A stretch of 64,000 bases of DNA, from positions 700,479,825-700,543,824 of the forward strand of contig NC_057862.1 in assembly GCF_019393635.1 (NCBI RefSeq), written 5' to 3'. Both the position numbers and the translations under genes were made by a program. Shown here piece by piece: positions 1 through 10,026 of this stretch. Under the pieces are notes generated by a model, which worked only from the letters and a program-made list of their open reading frames with translations, had not been told where the DNA came from and ran no database searches. This DNA is from Dromiciops gliroides (taxonomy: Eukaryota; Chordata; Mammalia; Microbiotheria; Microbiotheriidae). Position 1 is the stretch's first letter; the number at the start of each line of letters is the position of its first letter.

Positions 1-620
1 CAGCCAAAGCTTTCTGGACAAATTGACTCTCCTTCTGGTCTCTTTGCACTAGGCTTAACAGCTGTTTTTTGTGTGTTTGATTATTGACTGATTGATTGTT
101 TATTCTCCCAATATCTCAAATCAAAGCCTTCTAGCAGTGAGTGACTCATCTTTACCTTATAAGGAAAGAGTAAAAGTCAAGAAATTCTTAATTCAAGGAA
201 CTCAATGTTCCTTATTCAGTCTTCTCATAGTTTCCAAACAGTTGCTTATAAGTTTGTCCATTATTACCTCTAAAACTCTAAAAAACAGTCACATTAAAAT
301 GAGCAGATGAACAACAGTGCCCTGGAGTCACTGTTGTCTTATCTACCTTCAGACAGGTCAGCTATGGGGCGGTTCTATATCTGGTCCTCCTAACAGCAAG
401 TGCCTCTCCTCACTTTTGATCTCCACATGTTTATTTCATCCTTTTTTCCTTGTACTTTTCTTCCTCTTTCAGCAAGCAAACTGTTCATAAATGAAAGACA
501 TAATATCTGAAATTAGATTTCCAAAAAGGAGGATAATCATGTCCCATGATCCTATATAAGCACTCAAGGCAGCATTTTCGAACTAGGAAAAGGACATCCC
601 AGTTGAGCTATTCAGCAGAT

Positions 621-623
<3 letters not shown>
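1..623. other. No gene seen; AT-rich unique-looking DNA
   Basis: No recognisable repeat, exon or RNA gene is visible. The few open frames are short and of random composition. Confidence 0.4.

Positions 624-676
<53 letters not shown>
624..676. repeat. (CA)n microsatellite
   Basis: An uninterrupted CA dinucleotide run of about 26 units. The His/Thr and Cys/Val open frames over it are translations of the repeat and not genes. Confidence 0.97.
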
Positions 677-677
<1 letters not shown>

Positions 678-1055
678 CTCTTCCCCACATGGTCTCTTGC
701 CACACAGACCAAGGATCTGGCAGTGCTTCATACCCCACATCCAGTCTGTCTCCTCCCATGAGGGCCCCCATGTCACCTACAAAATAGTCACATTGTGTAA
801 GAGCTTGGAGTTAGGAAGCCTTCTTGGCATCCAGTTCAAAATGACCCCTTTTGTGGCTCACACTCTTTCTGTAAAATCTTGGGCCACTCACCTCCCTCTT
901 GGAGCCTCAGTTGGCTCACAAGTCTCCACAAGAGATGGCTCTCCCTTGCCCCACTTGCCTGCCTTCCTCACTGAAGCCCTCTGTAAGCTGCCAAGGCTTG
1001 TGCAGAGGTCACATTGCTCTCTTGTGTAGGTGCTACATATGCTCCTGTTTATGAC
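677..1055. other. No gene seen; unassigned
   Basis: Unique-looking sequence between the CA repeat and an L2 3' end. No splice-flanked open frame or repeat match was found. Confidence 0.35.
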
Positions 1056-1175
1056 ATATCTCCTCAGACTTCAAACTCTTCAAAGCTTAGGGCTTGTTCT
1101 ATTCTTTCTTTGTGTTCTCTGGGTTAGAACAGGGCCTGGTATACAGTAAAAGTTTAATAACCACTTTCCGCCTGA
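1056..1175 (+). repeat. LINE-2 3' end, old fragment
   Basis: It carries the L2 3' layout: a stretch around 'agggcctggtatacagtaa' followed by 'gtttaataa', matching the 'cctggcacatagtaggcgc...aataaatg' ending of L2. It is diverged, which fits an ancient mammalian copy. Confidence 0.6.
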
Positions 1176-1785
1176 TTGATTAGTGAAAGGTTGACTTCAC
1201 ATAGCACCAGAAAGGCTGGCTATTAGCCAGCCAGCCACACATCACCCATGTTGGGGTAAGATGTCTCATCCTGATCCCCCGAGGTTGCGACAGGGCTCCC
1301 CACCCTGAGTAATGTCCCTGCCAAGTGAACCACCTCCTGGTGCAAGGTACCATTATTAATGGCTCCCCAGCATTCTTTCTCCCTTTCTTCCCCAACCTCC
1401 CCCTTTTTCCGTCCAGATCTCATTATCCTGCTGCTAATCGCATGCAGCTGGGCCCTTGATCAAAGCGATTGGTTCTGTAACTCACCCAAATGGATCGTAA
1501 GCCAAGACATTTATGAGACCCTTCCCGTAGACCCCTCTGTGATTTATCAGCTCGAAGATCACCAGCACTGGCTGTCCTGGGGATGCAGAAACATCTCACT
1601 TAGAAACACCTCAAAGGCAGCAGGACTTAGAAGCCTGTTTTAGGCTCCCACCTCTCCTCCACACTCCCCACCCCATGCCCCACCCACCCACCCATACACA
1701 CATACAAGATGGAGGAATTCTCTTCCTGACATCACCTCAGGAAAGCAACAGAAATGAAGGCTGGCAGTTTTCCTGAATGTTTTCC
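1176..1785. other. No gene seen; unassigned
   Basis: A 94-codon open frame lies at 1359-1643 on the plus strand, but it has no recognisable domain and no splice context. I treat it as chance. Confidence 0.35.
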
Positions 1786-2100
1786 ATTAATCAAGGAGCA
1801 TTTGCTAAGTACCCACTACCTACCAGGCAGTGTGGAAGATAGGAGGAAACCAATATTTGTTAAGCACCTACTAGGTACCAGGCACGTGCTAAGCACTTTT
1901 CAAATGGTGCCCCCTTTGATCCTCATGACAACTCTAAGGTAGATGCTTTCATCACCCCCACTTTACAGTGGAGGAAACTGAAGCAGACCAAGGTGCAAAG
2001 CCTTTCCCAGAGTCACACAGCTAGTATGCACCTAAAGCCAGATTGGAACTCAGGTCTTCCTGACTCCAGACCCAGAACTGTACCCAGTGTGCCTCCAGCC
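1786..2100 (-). repeat. MIR-type SINE, reverse orientation, with an L2-like fragment
   Basis: Positions 1848-2095 read as the reverse complement of MIR: 'aagcacctactaggtacc', then 'cactttacagtggaggaaac', then 'gtcacacagctagta', then a phrase resembling 'ttggaactcaggtcttcc'. The preceding 60 bases resemble another L2/MIR end (gcatttgctaagtaccca). Confidence 0.75.
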
Positions 2101-2270
2101 ACCTCCAGGTGGGACGGCCATGAGTACAGATGTATGAAGAATGGAGTGATCTTCATCAGACTCAGGGGAAATTTCACATCTTCTTATAGCCCCTCCCCCA
2201 ACAAAGAGGGAACCAAGAGAACATCAATACAAGCTCAGACTTGGACACCCCCCCCCCATCTAGACAAAGT

Positions 2271-2469
2271 CTTTTTTCTTTTTTTCTTACCATAAAAGTG
2301 TTTTCTTGCTTTCCAGTTCCACATAGAGAACGTTTCCAACATTTGTTTTTATAAGGTTTCTAGTTCCAACGTTTTCTCCCTCCCTCTCTTCCCTCCCCCC
2401 TCCCCAAGACAGAAAGCAGTCTGATAGAGGTTCTATATGTCTAGTCACATTAACCATATTTCTGCCTTA
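2271..2469 (-). mobile_element. LINE-1 3' end, 5'-truncated, reverse
   Basis: This reads as the reverse complement of the marsupial L1 tail: 'caacatttgtttttataag', a pyrimidine-rich block, then 'agacagaaagcagtctgata'. Both sides carry the 10-base duplication tagacaaagt (2261-2270 and 2470-2479). This supports insertion by target-primed reverse transcription. Confidence 0.82.
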
Positions 2470-2479
2470 TAGACAAAGT

Positions 2480-3472
2480 ACAAGGGTTATCACCCCTCAT
2501 ACCAAGCACATCCTCCACAAGGGGGAAGAAGCCAGCCTCTTTGGAAAGACCCATTCAACAATGGACGGGTCGGTCTTTCCGTTCTCGCAATTAACTGAAA
2601 GAGGTGAAGAAGACAATTCTATTGTGCCTCGTCTGGCTCTGTCTCACCAAACACTACCTTAGCAGATCTTTCCCAAAGGGCAAGCTCAGTCAGGATTCCC
2701 TGGAAGGGAGAAGAAGAATAGAAATCACCCTGGTCAGTGACCTTTGGAGCATAAACCTCAGATAAGGCATAAACAGGGAGACAACACTCACCATCGTGCG
2801 CAGAAAGAAATGCAGAGCAGAGACCCCAGAGGCAAAGGAGGGACTGATTCCCTGGGGATGGTGAGGTCCTTCAGCTGCTCCCATTCATGGCTAATAGTGT
2901 ACCAATAGCATCCTATCCCAAGACACTTTAGTCTCCAGGGAGTTTGGCCTGACCATCCACACAGAAATGACCAAGTGGATGAAGGAAGTCTATTGCCCAA
3001 TGTATGGCATGCAGTTGTATAGACAGCCTATGGGGCTTGTCCATCAGTGTATACCTCTAGGACAGACAGCACAGATGGACAGTGACTCGGACCCAGAGTT
3101 GAACAGGAAGGGGATTGGGGGCTGACTATGTGAGTAGAGTATAACTCTGGGTTTCCATTTTCCCATCTGAAAGATTCTAGGGTTGGCCTTGATGGTATCT
3201 GGTGTCTCTTCCAGTTTCCACTCTGTGACCCCCTGCCCCTGAGCCCCTGCTGAGGCTGCAGGGGGTGAGGGGGGAACACTACTTGAACAAGACATTGAGA
3301 AGGGAGGAGGAGAGAGGCAGGCAGCCAGGCAGCCAGAGACAAAGCACATTCAGTCAGTTCTTACTGGTTTTTAGGCATTGTGCCAAACCCCGAAGGGCCT
3401 GATTTCAAGGAGTCTACATTCTGATGGAGGAAGATCCCACATAAAGGAGAGCTGGAAAGGGATGGGGCCCAA
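2480..3472. other. No gene seen; unassigned
   Basis: Unique-looking sequence. The minus-strand frames of about 100 codons at 3028-3349 overlap each other in two frames and have no recognisable domain. I do not call a gene. Confidence 0.35.
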
Positions 3473-3485
3473 GAGTACACAGAAA

Positions 3486-3640
3486 GAGGCAGCTAGGTGG
3501 CACAGTGGATAAAGCACCGGCCCTGGAGTCAGGAGTACCTGAGTTCAAATCCAGCCTCAGACCCTTGATACTTACTAGCTGTGTGACCCTGGGCAAGTCA
3601 CTTAACCCCCATTGCCTCACCAAAAAAAAAAAAAAAAAAA
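3486..3640 (+). mobile_element. WSINE1-type tRNA-derived SINE, complete
   Basis: The 5' part starts ggcagctaggtggcacagtg, with a tRNA-like box B 'gagttcaaatccagcc', then 'gctgtgtgaccctgggcaag' and an A-rich tail. The flanking duplication gagtacacagaaa occurs at 3473-3485 and 3641-3653. It encodes no protein and relies on L1 for mobility. Confidence 0.93.
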
Positions 3641-3743
3641 GAGTACACAGAAAAGGAAAGCCTAGATCTCCTGCTGGGATAAATCACCAGAAAATCCCAG
3701 CAGGTCCCCATTCACCCTGGTTTTCTTGAGACTTGGAATGACC

Positions 3744-3900
3744 AGAGCAGCTAGGAGGTGCAGTGGATAGAGCACCAGCCCTGGAGTCAGGAGGACCTGA
3801 GTTCAAATCTGGCCTCAGACACTTGACACTTACTAGCTGTGTGACCCTGGGCAAGTCACTTAACCCCAATTGCCTTACCCCCCAAAAAAGAGAGAGAGAT
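3744..3900 (+). mobile_element. WSINE1-type SINE, complete
   Basis: Same family as the copy 100 bases upstream, and in the same orientation. The flanking duplication ttggaatgacc is present at 3733-3743 and 3901-3911. The tail is short, an A run followed by GA repeats. Confidence 0.92.
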
Positions 3901-4354
3901 TTGGAATGACCCCTGGGCTACCCTCCCCACTATGCCTGCTGCAGCTTCTAAGCAGGACATTCCCCATCATCACGACCACCCCAGGCCTACAGCATGATGG
4001 AACCTCCCAGATTCTCCCCTTTGCCTCAAGGCCTACCTGAGGTCTTCTAGCAGGCCCCTCTTGGTGGGTGACCAAGGACTAAAATGAGACCCACCTGCAC
4101 TTTGAGTCACGATGTCCTGGCGTCCCAGGGCCCATGACTGGGCTGTTGCTGACAGATAAGACAGGAGGTAATGGATGGGGTGGGGCAGGGAAGAAGGACC
4201 AGACTCAGGGCTGACCCTCCTCATCTCTGCTTCCCCCGACCTCCAACAAAGCCATTGTTTGTTGTTCTATCATCGATCTTGCTGTGGACTAGCCCTGGAG
4301 AATCAGGCTCTATGACAATACTCATACTCTAGTAAGGACTGGGCTCAGTGCTCC

Positions 4355-4725
4355 AGGGACAGCTCTCCACACCTCTCGGCTCCTCTGTACCAGGGATCTG
4401 CCTCCAGCCTCTCCCTGCTCCAATCCATTCTCTATACAAACGTCTTCCTGAGAGACTGGTGCGACCGTGTCACCCCCACACTCAAGAAACTGCAGTGGCT
4501 CCCTATTAACTCCAGGATCCAACTTAAAACCTTCGGACTCTTTTTCTATAATAAACATTTGTATTTAAAGTTCTAAGTTCCAAATTCTATCCCTCCTTCC
4601 CCTCCCCCCTCCCTGAGGCAGCACACAATCAGATATAGAAAACCTTCTGGCTCCTAAAATTCTTGATTACCTGACTCCTTCCTCCCTTTACAGTCTTCTT
4701 ATACCTTACATCCCGCCCCTAACTC
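4355..4725 (+). repeat. LINE-2 fragment interrupted by an L1 tail
   Basis: L2 coding-end text is recognisable: 'gaccgtgtcacccccacact', then 'gcagtggctccctatta', then 'caggatccaacttaaaac'. It is split by the reverse L1 tail at 4542-4639 and resumes as 'cttctggctcctaaaattc'. The two halves are collinear. Confidence 0.7.
4542..4639 (-). mobile_element. LINE-1 3' tail (variant ending taaataaaaatgttta), reverse
   Basis: The reverse complement reads 'gcctcagggaggggg', then a phrase resembling 'tttggaacttagaac', then 'tttaaatacaaatgtttatt'. It lies inside an L2 relic. Near-matching flanks (aaaccttcggactc at 4528-4541, aaaccttctggctc at 4640-4653) look like an aged target duplication. Confidence 0.75.
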
Positions 4726-4954
4726 GCAGATAAGCCGACCACTTCTGGAGAGATACTGATGTTCCAGGTGTGGGAACAAGGCAGAGAGAGATGGCAGGTC
4801 ACCCAGCAGGTCCCCGTGGGCTTTTGTTTGTTTGTTTTTGGGGGGTTCCCATGTTTTAACCTTGAGAGAAGATACTCCAACAAAGGTTGCATGGGGGAGC
4901 TTTCTGAAGGCAGAGCCCGGGACTGCTCCTGCTCTCTCTTCCCCACACTCTGAT

Positions 4955-5110
4955 TTCCCAGAGGGCAGGGCCTGAGCCTCCTCTGTTTCTCCTAGACTGG
5001 AGGACCCCTGGGTGAAAGCCCTGGGTTTCTGCCTCCTCTTTCCTTCACAGGGCCTAGGCCAGGCTTGGAAACACACAGTTGATGCCCATCGGATTCTTGG
5101 TTGACTTTCA
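4955..5110 (+). repeat. LINE-2 3' end, diverged
   Basis: 'cccagagggcagggcctgag' followed by 'cctaggccaggcttgg' and 'ttgatgcccatcggattctt' follows the order of an L2 3' terminus (bases 'gagggcagggactg' then 'cctagcacagtgcctgg'). The identity is weak. Confidence 0.4.
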
Positions 5111-5640
5111 TAGCCCTTTCAGAGCGTAATGGGCCAGAAGTCAATGGGATTGCCTGCTTGTTGCTAAGGACTATGTGGGTCAGTCCTACCCTCTTGACCA
5201 TCTGTTAGAAATGCTGCTCTTTCACACTCCTGCTGCCGGCATGCAGCTTTGAATTGCAAGCAGGCAATTGAGACATGTCCCCAGCCAAAATTAGGCCCTA
5301 GACAGAATAATTCATCTGGGATGCAGACTGATGTCTGTCCCATTAATATGTGTCATCTTGGTCGAACTCTGGAGCATTTACAAGCGGCTTCCATGAGCCC
5401 CAAACCAAGCACCTCGAAGGGAGTCTTCCCTCACTCCTCCTCCCCTCCACAGAATAGCTCAGCTGCTACCAACCTAGAACAGCTGCAGGTAATGGTTCTG
5501 CACATTGGGCGCTACGGCGAAGAAGTAGAGAATCCCAGGCTGATGAATGTGACCAACCCCAGGCCTGGGTCACAGGCCTGCTTCTGCCCATAGACCCCAC
5601 CCAGGATCCTGGGAGCTAGGAAGTGGAACGTCCACATCAA
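5111..5640. other. No gene seen; unassigned
   Basis: Contains a 114-codon plus-strand frame (5249-5593) with no recognisable domain and no evident splice sites. I do not support a gene here. Confidence 0.3.
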
Positions 5641-5644
5641 ACCA

Positions 5645-5800
5645 AAACTTAGCATGGTGAGAAAAGCACAGGATCGGGTGTCAGAGTGACTGGGTTCGAA
5701 CTCTACCTCTTCTCCTTTGTGCTGTGTAAGCACATTTGGCAAATCACTCTCGTGACCTCAGTTTCCCCTCTGTAATAAGGAGTGTGACTAGATGGTTTCA
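5645..5800 (+). repeat. MIR SINE
   Basis: The order of MIR landmarks is preserved: 'gactgggttcgaactc' (box B region), then 'gcaaatcactctcgtgacct', then 'cagtttcccctctgtaataa'. Confidence 0.65.
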
Positions 5801-5814
5801 ATCTCTGCATACCA

Positions 5815-6200
5815 CAGAATGTCAGAGTGACCAGGCATTTTAGTAGGATCTAGTCTAGTCCACACCTAAAGAGGAAAAATCCCTTTTCTCAAGTCTGTAA
5901 CCCTCGGCCATCCAGCCTTCACCTGGAGACCTCTAGAGATGAAGAACTGGCCAGCGGCCAAGGCCTCCCTAAGACATCGCTCGTCACCAGGAAGAGCTTC
6001 CTGGCCTAAATCCAACCCAAATCGGCCTTTTGGAAGCTTCCTCCATCACTCCTGGCTCTGCTTCCAGGGGCCAAAGAGAAATCAGCCAATCCGCCTTCCA
6101 TGTTCAGGCCTTTCAGATACTCGAGGACAGGTCTTACACCCCTGAACCACTCCTTCCCTTTAGAACATTGTTTATGTACTCACGAAGCAAAGAAAATTGG
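5815..6200 (-). repeat. CR1/L3-clade LINE 3' region, reverse, degraded
   Basis: The reverse complement resembles the last part of CR1/L3 LINEs: a stretch 'aggaagctcttcctggtgac' and a block on shedding into 'gacctgtcctcgagtatctg'. It is too diverged to give exact ends. I place it by analogy with clearer copies at 17.3, 29.6 and 63.6 kb. Confidence 0.4.
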
Positions 6201-6567
6201 AAGGTCCTTTTGGAAACATATGCCTCGACGACCAGGAGAGGACTCAAGCCCAAAGATGGTCACGCTGCTGGCCAGAGGCAGAGAGAGGACTAGGAGAAAA
6301 CCCTGATGCCAACTTGATTTGTTGAGATCACTACAGAAAAGGTGGGGAGGAAGATGCCTACTTAACCCTGGCTCTGTTTATGGATATCACCAACCCCCAG
6401 GGCTAGGTCACAACATGAGCCTCACTTAGAAGGTCCCTCAGGTAGAGGAACCCATGGGCACTCCTATTGGGAATGATGTGTTAGGGGATCAAACTTAATA
6501 CAGACTGATGAAATATACAGATACAGATTAAGATTAAAATGCAACACAATAAAAGATGATCCTCTTG
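6201..6567. other. No gene seen; unassigned
   Basis: No repeat or exon recognised. Confidence 0.3.
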
Positions 6568-6695
6568 TTACATTTCATTTTTATTTTTTCTCAATTACAT
6601 GTAAATAAAAATATTTAACATTCAAAATTTTGAGTTCCAAATTATCTCCCTACTCCCCTCCTTGAGAAGGCAAACAATTTGATAAAGGTTATACA
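6568..6695 (-). mobile_element. LINE-1 3' tail, reverse
   Basis: The sequence runs 'tcaattacatgtaaataaaa', then 'ttttgagttccaaattatct', then a C/T-rich block, then 'gcaaacaatttgataaagg'. This is the reverse complement of the L1 tail variant ending in aaaataaaat. Flanks 'aagatgatcctcttg' and 'aagatcatctttatg' may be a decayed duplication. Confidence 0.72.
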
Positions 6696-7470
6696 AGATC
6701 ATCTTTATGAAAACCGTGGGAATCATAGAGGTCCACCAGCTAATGATTAGAAAGCCAAATTAGTCTTACCCAGACTTTCTCCATGGACTGTTCATTTCAG
6801 AGCTTAGCGGTGAGGGGGAGCCAAAATGGAATGTGGTTGGGGGAGGGTAGCAAGTGGTCCATGAAGAGTCCAGCATGCATTTCAGGAGGAAGTCTGAGAA
6901 GTAGTTATGTCATCAGAAAATGGGCACTAGATAGCATTTGCCTTTGCCTGATCCCTCACAATGACTCTGCCTCCACTTTGGCCACATTTCCCATGCTATT
7001 TTAAAGAAAACAGTCTCTGTTGGAGGAAAAAACAGACCACAGAACACCAAGAACTTTTGAAGAACAAAAATTAGGAAATGGCTGATCCCTTCTTGGGCGG
7101 AAGAATAGAGAAAGCAACTGGTGAGGCAAGCATACAGATCTGCCAGTCTTGGTATTGGCATGAAGATGTCCTCTTTCCTCAGTGTCCAGGTCAGTGCTTC
7201 AATCATGCTGTGGCACCCACAGCAGCAGCCCCCCTGCCTCCTGACACTGTCGTCAGCCCCTCCCCAGGGCTCTTGTTCACCTCTCACGAGATTGATGCTC
7301 TTGTTATAATGGGGAAGGGAAGAGGCTGCCCTTTCGGACACAGTCCTGACCTCTTCAGTCCTTGAGTCAGAGAACACTGGGCTTTCTGCCTGGCCTCCTG
7401 CACATCATCTCCAGCAGAGACTCTACAAAAGGATGGAATCATGATTGAGGCAAATCGAGACATTATTCAT
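6696..7470. other. No gene seen; unassigned
   Basis: A 154-codon minus-strand frame spans 6913-7377. It has no recognisable domain and no acceptable splice-site pattern that I could confirm. It remains unexplained rather than called. Confidence 0.3.
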
Positions 7471-7474
7471 TGTC

Positions 7475-7965
7475 AGTCAACATACATTTAACAAGTGCTT
7501 ACTATGTGCCAGACACTGTGCTAACTGCTGATGATACAAATAACAGGAGGGAGCTCACATTCTAATGGGGGGTGGGGTGGCAAACATGAAAATAACAAAG
7601 CATATATGAGACATATACAGAGTGTCCAGGAAGCAATATGAGAGAGAACCATGTATATGGGGGAGAAGGGAGCAGGAAAAGCCTCCTGCAGAAGGTGAGA
7701 TTAGAGCTGAGTCAGAAGGCAGGAAAATTTTTTTAATTAAAAGTAAAAAGAAGGCAGGGAAGCTAAGAGGTGGAGGGGAGGAGAGAAGGTACTTCTGGCA
7801 CAGGAGGCAAACAGTGCAAAGACACCGGGGTGGGAGGCAGAGTGATGTGTCGGATGAACAAGAAAGCCAGTTTGGCTGCATTGAGGACTGTGTGGAGAAG
7901 TGAGAAGTACAAGAAGACTTAGGAAGGGGCTGAGTTGTACAGAGTTTTAAATGCCACAAAGAACA
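7475..7965. repeat. L2-linked ancient interspersed repeat, copy 1
   Basis: It starts with the reverse complement of an L2 3' end ('acaagtgcttactatgtgcc', 'gctcacattctaatgggg'). It continues with the recurrent phrase 'aaaagcctcctgcagaaggt' and then 'gttttaaatgccacaaagaa'. The same order occurs elsewhere in this window (8.3, 15.4, 25.4, 27.4, 48.5 kb). I do not know its formal name. Confidence 0.6.
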
Positions 7966-8135
7966 ATCAATCGATCAACATTGATTAAGCACCTACTGTG
8001 TGCCAGGCACTGTGCTAATCCCTGGGGCTACAAAAGGAAGCCAAAGACAGTCCCTGCCTTCAAGGAGCTCCCAGCCCAGTGGGGGACACAACAAACAAAC
8101 AGACATATGCAAAGGAAGCAAGATCACAAGATGGC
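7966..8135 (-). repeat. LINE-2 3' end, reverse
   Basis: 'gattaagcacctactgtgtg', then 'ggcactgtgctaatccctgg', then 'gacagtccctgccttcaagg', then 'agctcccagcccagtggggg' is the reverse complement of the L2 terminus. Confidence 0.8.
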
Positions 8136-8324
8136 AAATGCTGAATTTTGGCAAAGAGAGAACTAGAGCAGACATCTAGGGCTCTGCCTCTGGAATTCAT
8201 CTTTGCCTCTTTCTGTCCTGACATCTCTAGTGAACTCTAATGACAAAAAACCATCTCTTCTTCCTGCCATTGATCTTCACCCAAACGCTCTCCACCATGG
8301 TCCCTGGGTTTTCTTATACCAATC

Positions 8325-8860
8325 AGTAGCAAATAAACATTTATTATGCACCCGCTATTGACCAGGCACTGTTCTAAGTGCTGGAAATACAAAGAGAGGC
8401 AAAAGATACACCCTTGGGGCAGCTAGGTGGCACAGTGGATAGAGCACCGGACCTGGAGTCAGGAGTACCTGAGTTCAAATCCAGCCTCAGACACTTAACA
8501 CTTACTAGCTGTGTGACCCTAGGCAAGTGACTTAACCCCAATTGCCTCACTAAAAAAAAAAAAAAAAAGAAAGATACACCCTGCCCTCATGCTGCTTACA
8601 GTCTCAAAGGGGAGACAAGAAGCAAATATACACAAACAAGCCACATAGGATAAATAGGAATAGGAATAGGATAAATAGGGGGAAATTAACAGAGGGAAAG
8701 CACTGGAATTAAGAGGATTGTGGAAGGCTTCCTGTAGGAGGTGGAGTTTTAGTTGGGACATAAGGAGGCCAAGAAGGTCAGTAGTCAGAGCAGAGGAGGG
8801 AGAGCATTCCAGGCTTGGGGGACAGACAGAAAATGACCAGAGCTGAGAATAGAGAGTAGG
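8325..8860. repeat. L2-linked ancient interspersed repeat, copy 2, with a SINE inside
   Basis: Begins 'aaacatttattatgcacccg' and 'ggcactgttctaagtgctgg', the L2-like end in reverse. After the SINE it resumes with 'ctgcttacagtctcaaagg', 'ggaaggcttcctgtaggagg' and 'gagcattccaggcttggggg'. It is the best-preserved copy of this repeat in the window. Confidence 0.65.
8415..8569 (+). mobile_element. WSINE1-type SINE with a 13-base target duplication
   Basis: Complete copy (gcagctaggtggcacagtgg through an A18 tail) inserted in the older repeat. The exact duplication aaagatacaccct is at 8402-8414 and 8570-8582. The perfect flank and pure A tail suggest a fairly young insertion. Confidence 0.95.
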
Positions 8861-8874
8861 AGGGGGAAGGGGAA

Positions 8875-8930
8875 GGGGTGGGGGAAGGAAGGAGAGAAAG
8901 AGAGAGAGAGAGACAGAGACAGAGAGAGAC

Positions 8931-8961
<31 letters not shown>

Positions 8962-8999
8962 CAGAGAGAAACAGAGAGAGACAGAGACAGAGAGAGAGG
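8875..8999. repeat. Polypurine (AGAC/AG)n low-complexity tract
   Basis: Irregular AGAGAC and AG repeats. The Ser/Leu-rich frames on the opposite strand and the Arg/Glu-rich frame on this strand are translations of this tract. Confidence 0.95.
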
Positions 9000-9046
9000 A
9001 TGGTTCCATGAATCCCTATACACAGCAACCTTGAAAAGGATTCTTC

Positions 9047-9520
9047 AAACTTACACGAGTAAAGTGAAGTGAGCAGAACCAGGAGAACACTGTACACAGT
9101 AACAGCAATGTTGTGTGATGATCAATTGTGATGGACTTGCCTCTTCTCAGCAGTGCAATGACCCAAGACAATTCCAAAGAACTCATGATGGAAAATGTTC
9201 TCCACATCCAGAAAAAGAACCATGGAGTCTGAATGCAGATTGAAGCAGACCATTTTCCCTTTTGGGGGGGAGTTTGTTTTGTTTTGTTTTTCCTTTCTTG
9301 TGTTTTTTCCCTTTTGTTCTGATTCTTCTCTTACAAAATGACTAATGTGTAAATGTGTTTATCATGATTGTACATATACGACCTATATCGGATTGCTTTC
9401 TGGCTTCGGGAAGGGGAGAGGGAAAGGAGGGAGAAAAATTTGGAACTCAAAATCTTACAAAAATGAACGTTGAAAACTTTCTTTGTGTGTAATTGGAAAA
9501 AATAAAATAAAATACTATTT
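9047..9520 (+). mobile_element. LINE-1, 5'-truncated, ORF2 C-terminal end and 3' UTR
   Basis: Starts in the ORF2 end ('agtgagcagaaccaggagaa', encoding SEQNQEN-like text in a shifted frame). It runs through the 3' UTR ('cacatccagaaaaagaacca', 'ctatatcggattgctttctg') to 'aataaaataaaatac'. Flanks aaaaggattcttc (9034-9046) and aaaagattctttc (about 9523-9535) match closely. Confidence 0.88.
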
Positions 9521-9535
9521 TTAAAAAGATTCTTT

Positions 9536-9850
9536 CCACCTGACCCAAGCTCTCACTCTATGCAGGCAACTCTTCTATGGCATCTTAGTCAGGGAATTAT
9601 TCAGTCTTTACTTGAATCCTTCTAGTGATGGGGAGCACAGTACCCACCTAGTGAGGAAACCAGGGCTTCTATTTCTGTAGATAGAGCAAGTCCGACCAAT
9701 CCCTTCAAGTCCCTGAACTCAGCCTGGGCATCTCTCTGAGCCTTTTCTACTTTTAACTGGGATTATCCAATCCATTTCATTGATCCTTATGGCTAGCTCT
9801 AGACCCTTCCCCATCCTGGACATCCTAATGAATAAGATCAAAAAAGGCCA
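9536..9850 (-). repeat. CR1/L3-clade LINE 3' region, reverse
   Basis: 'tactTgaatccttctagtga' then 'tggggagcacagtacccacc' is the reverse complement of the CR1/L3 3' terminus, which normally reads '...actggaggtcttcaagca...'. Downstream text is diverged. Confidence 0.55.
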
Positions 9851-9854
9851 AACA

Positions 9855-9995
9855 GGGGGCAGTTGGGTGGTGCAGTAGATAGAGCACCAGCCCTGGATTC
9901 AGGAGGACCTGAGTTCAAATCCAGCCTCAGACACTTGACACTAGCTGTGTGACCCTGGGCAGGTCACTTAACCCCAATTGTCTCACCAAAACAAA
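9855..9995 (+). mobile_element. WSINE1-type SINE
   Basis: Full box structure (gagttcaaatccagcc) but with a short deletion in 'cttgacactagctgtgtg'. Flanks 'aaggccaaaca' near 9844 and 'cagccaaaca' near 10017 look like a partly decayed target duplication. The tail is A/T-rich rather than pure A. Confidence 0.88.
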
Positions 9996-10026
9996 TTAAA
10001 TTAAATTTTAATTAAAACAGCCAAAC

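Noticed and set aside
546-771. Open frames of His/Thr or Cys/Val over the CA repeat
   Set aside because: They are translations of a dinucleotide microsatellite.
8519-9097. 192-codon minus-strand frame
   Set aside because: Most of it is the Ser/Leu translation of the purine tract plus SINE and repeat text; no domain.
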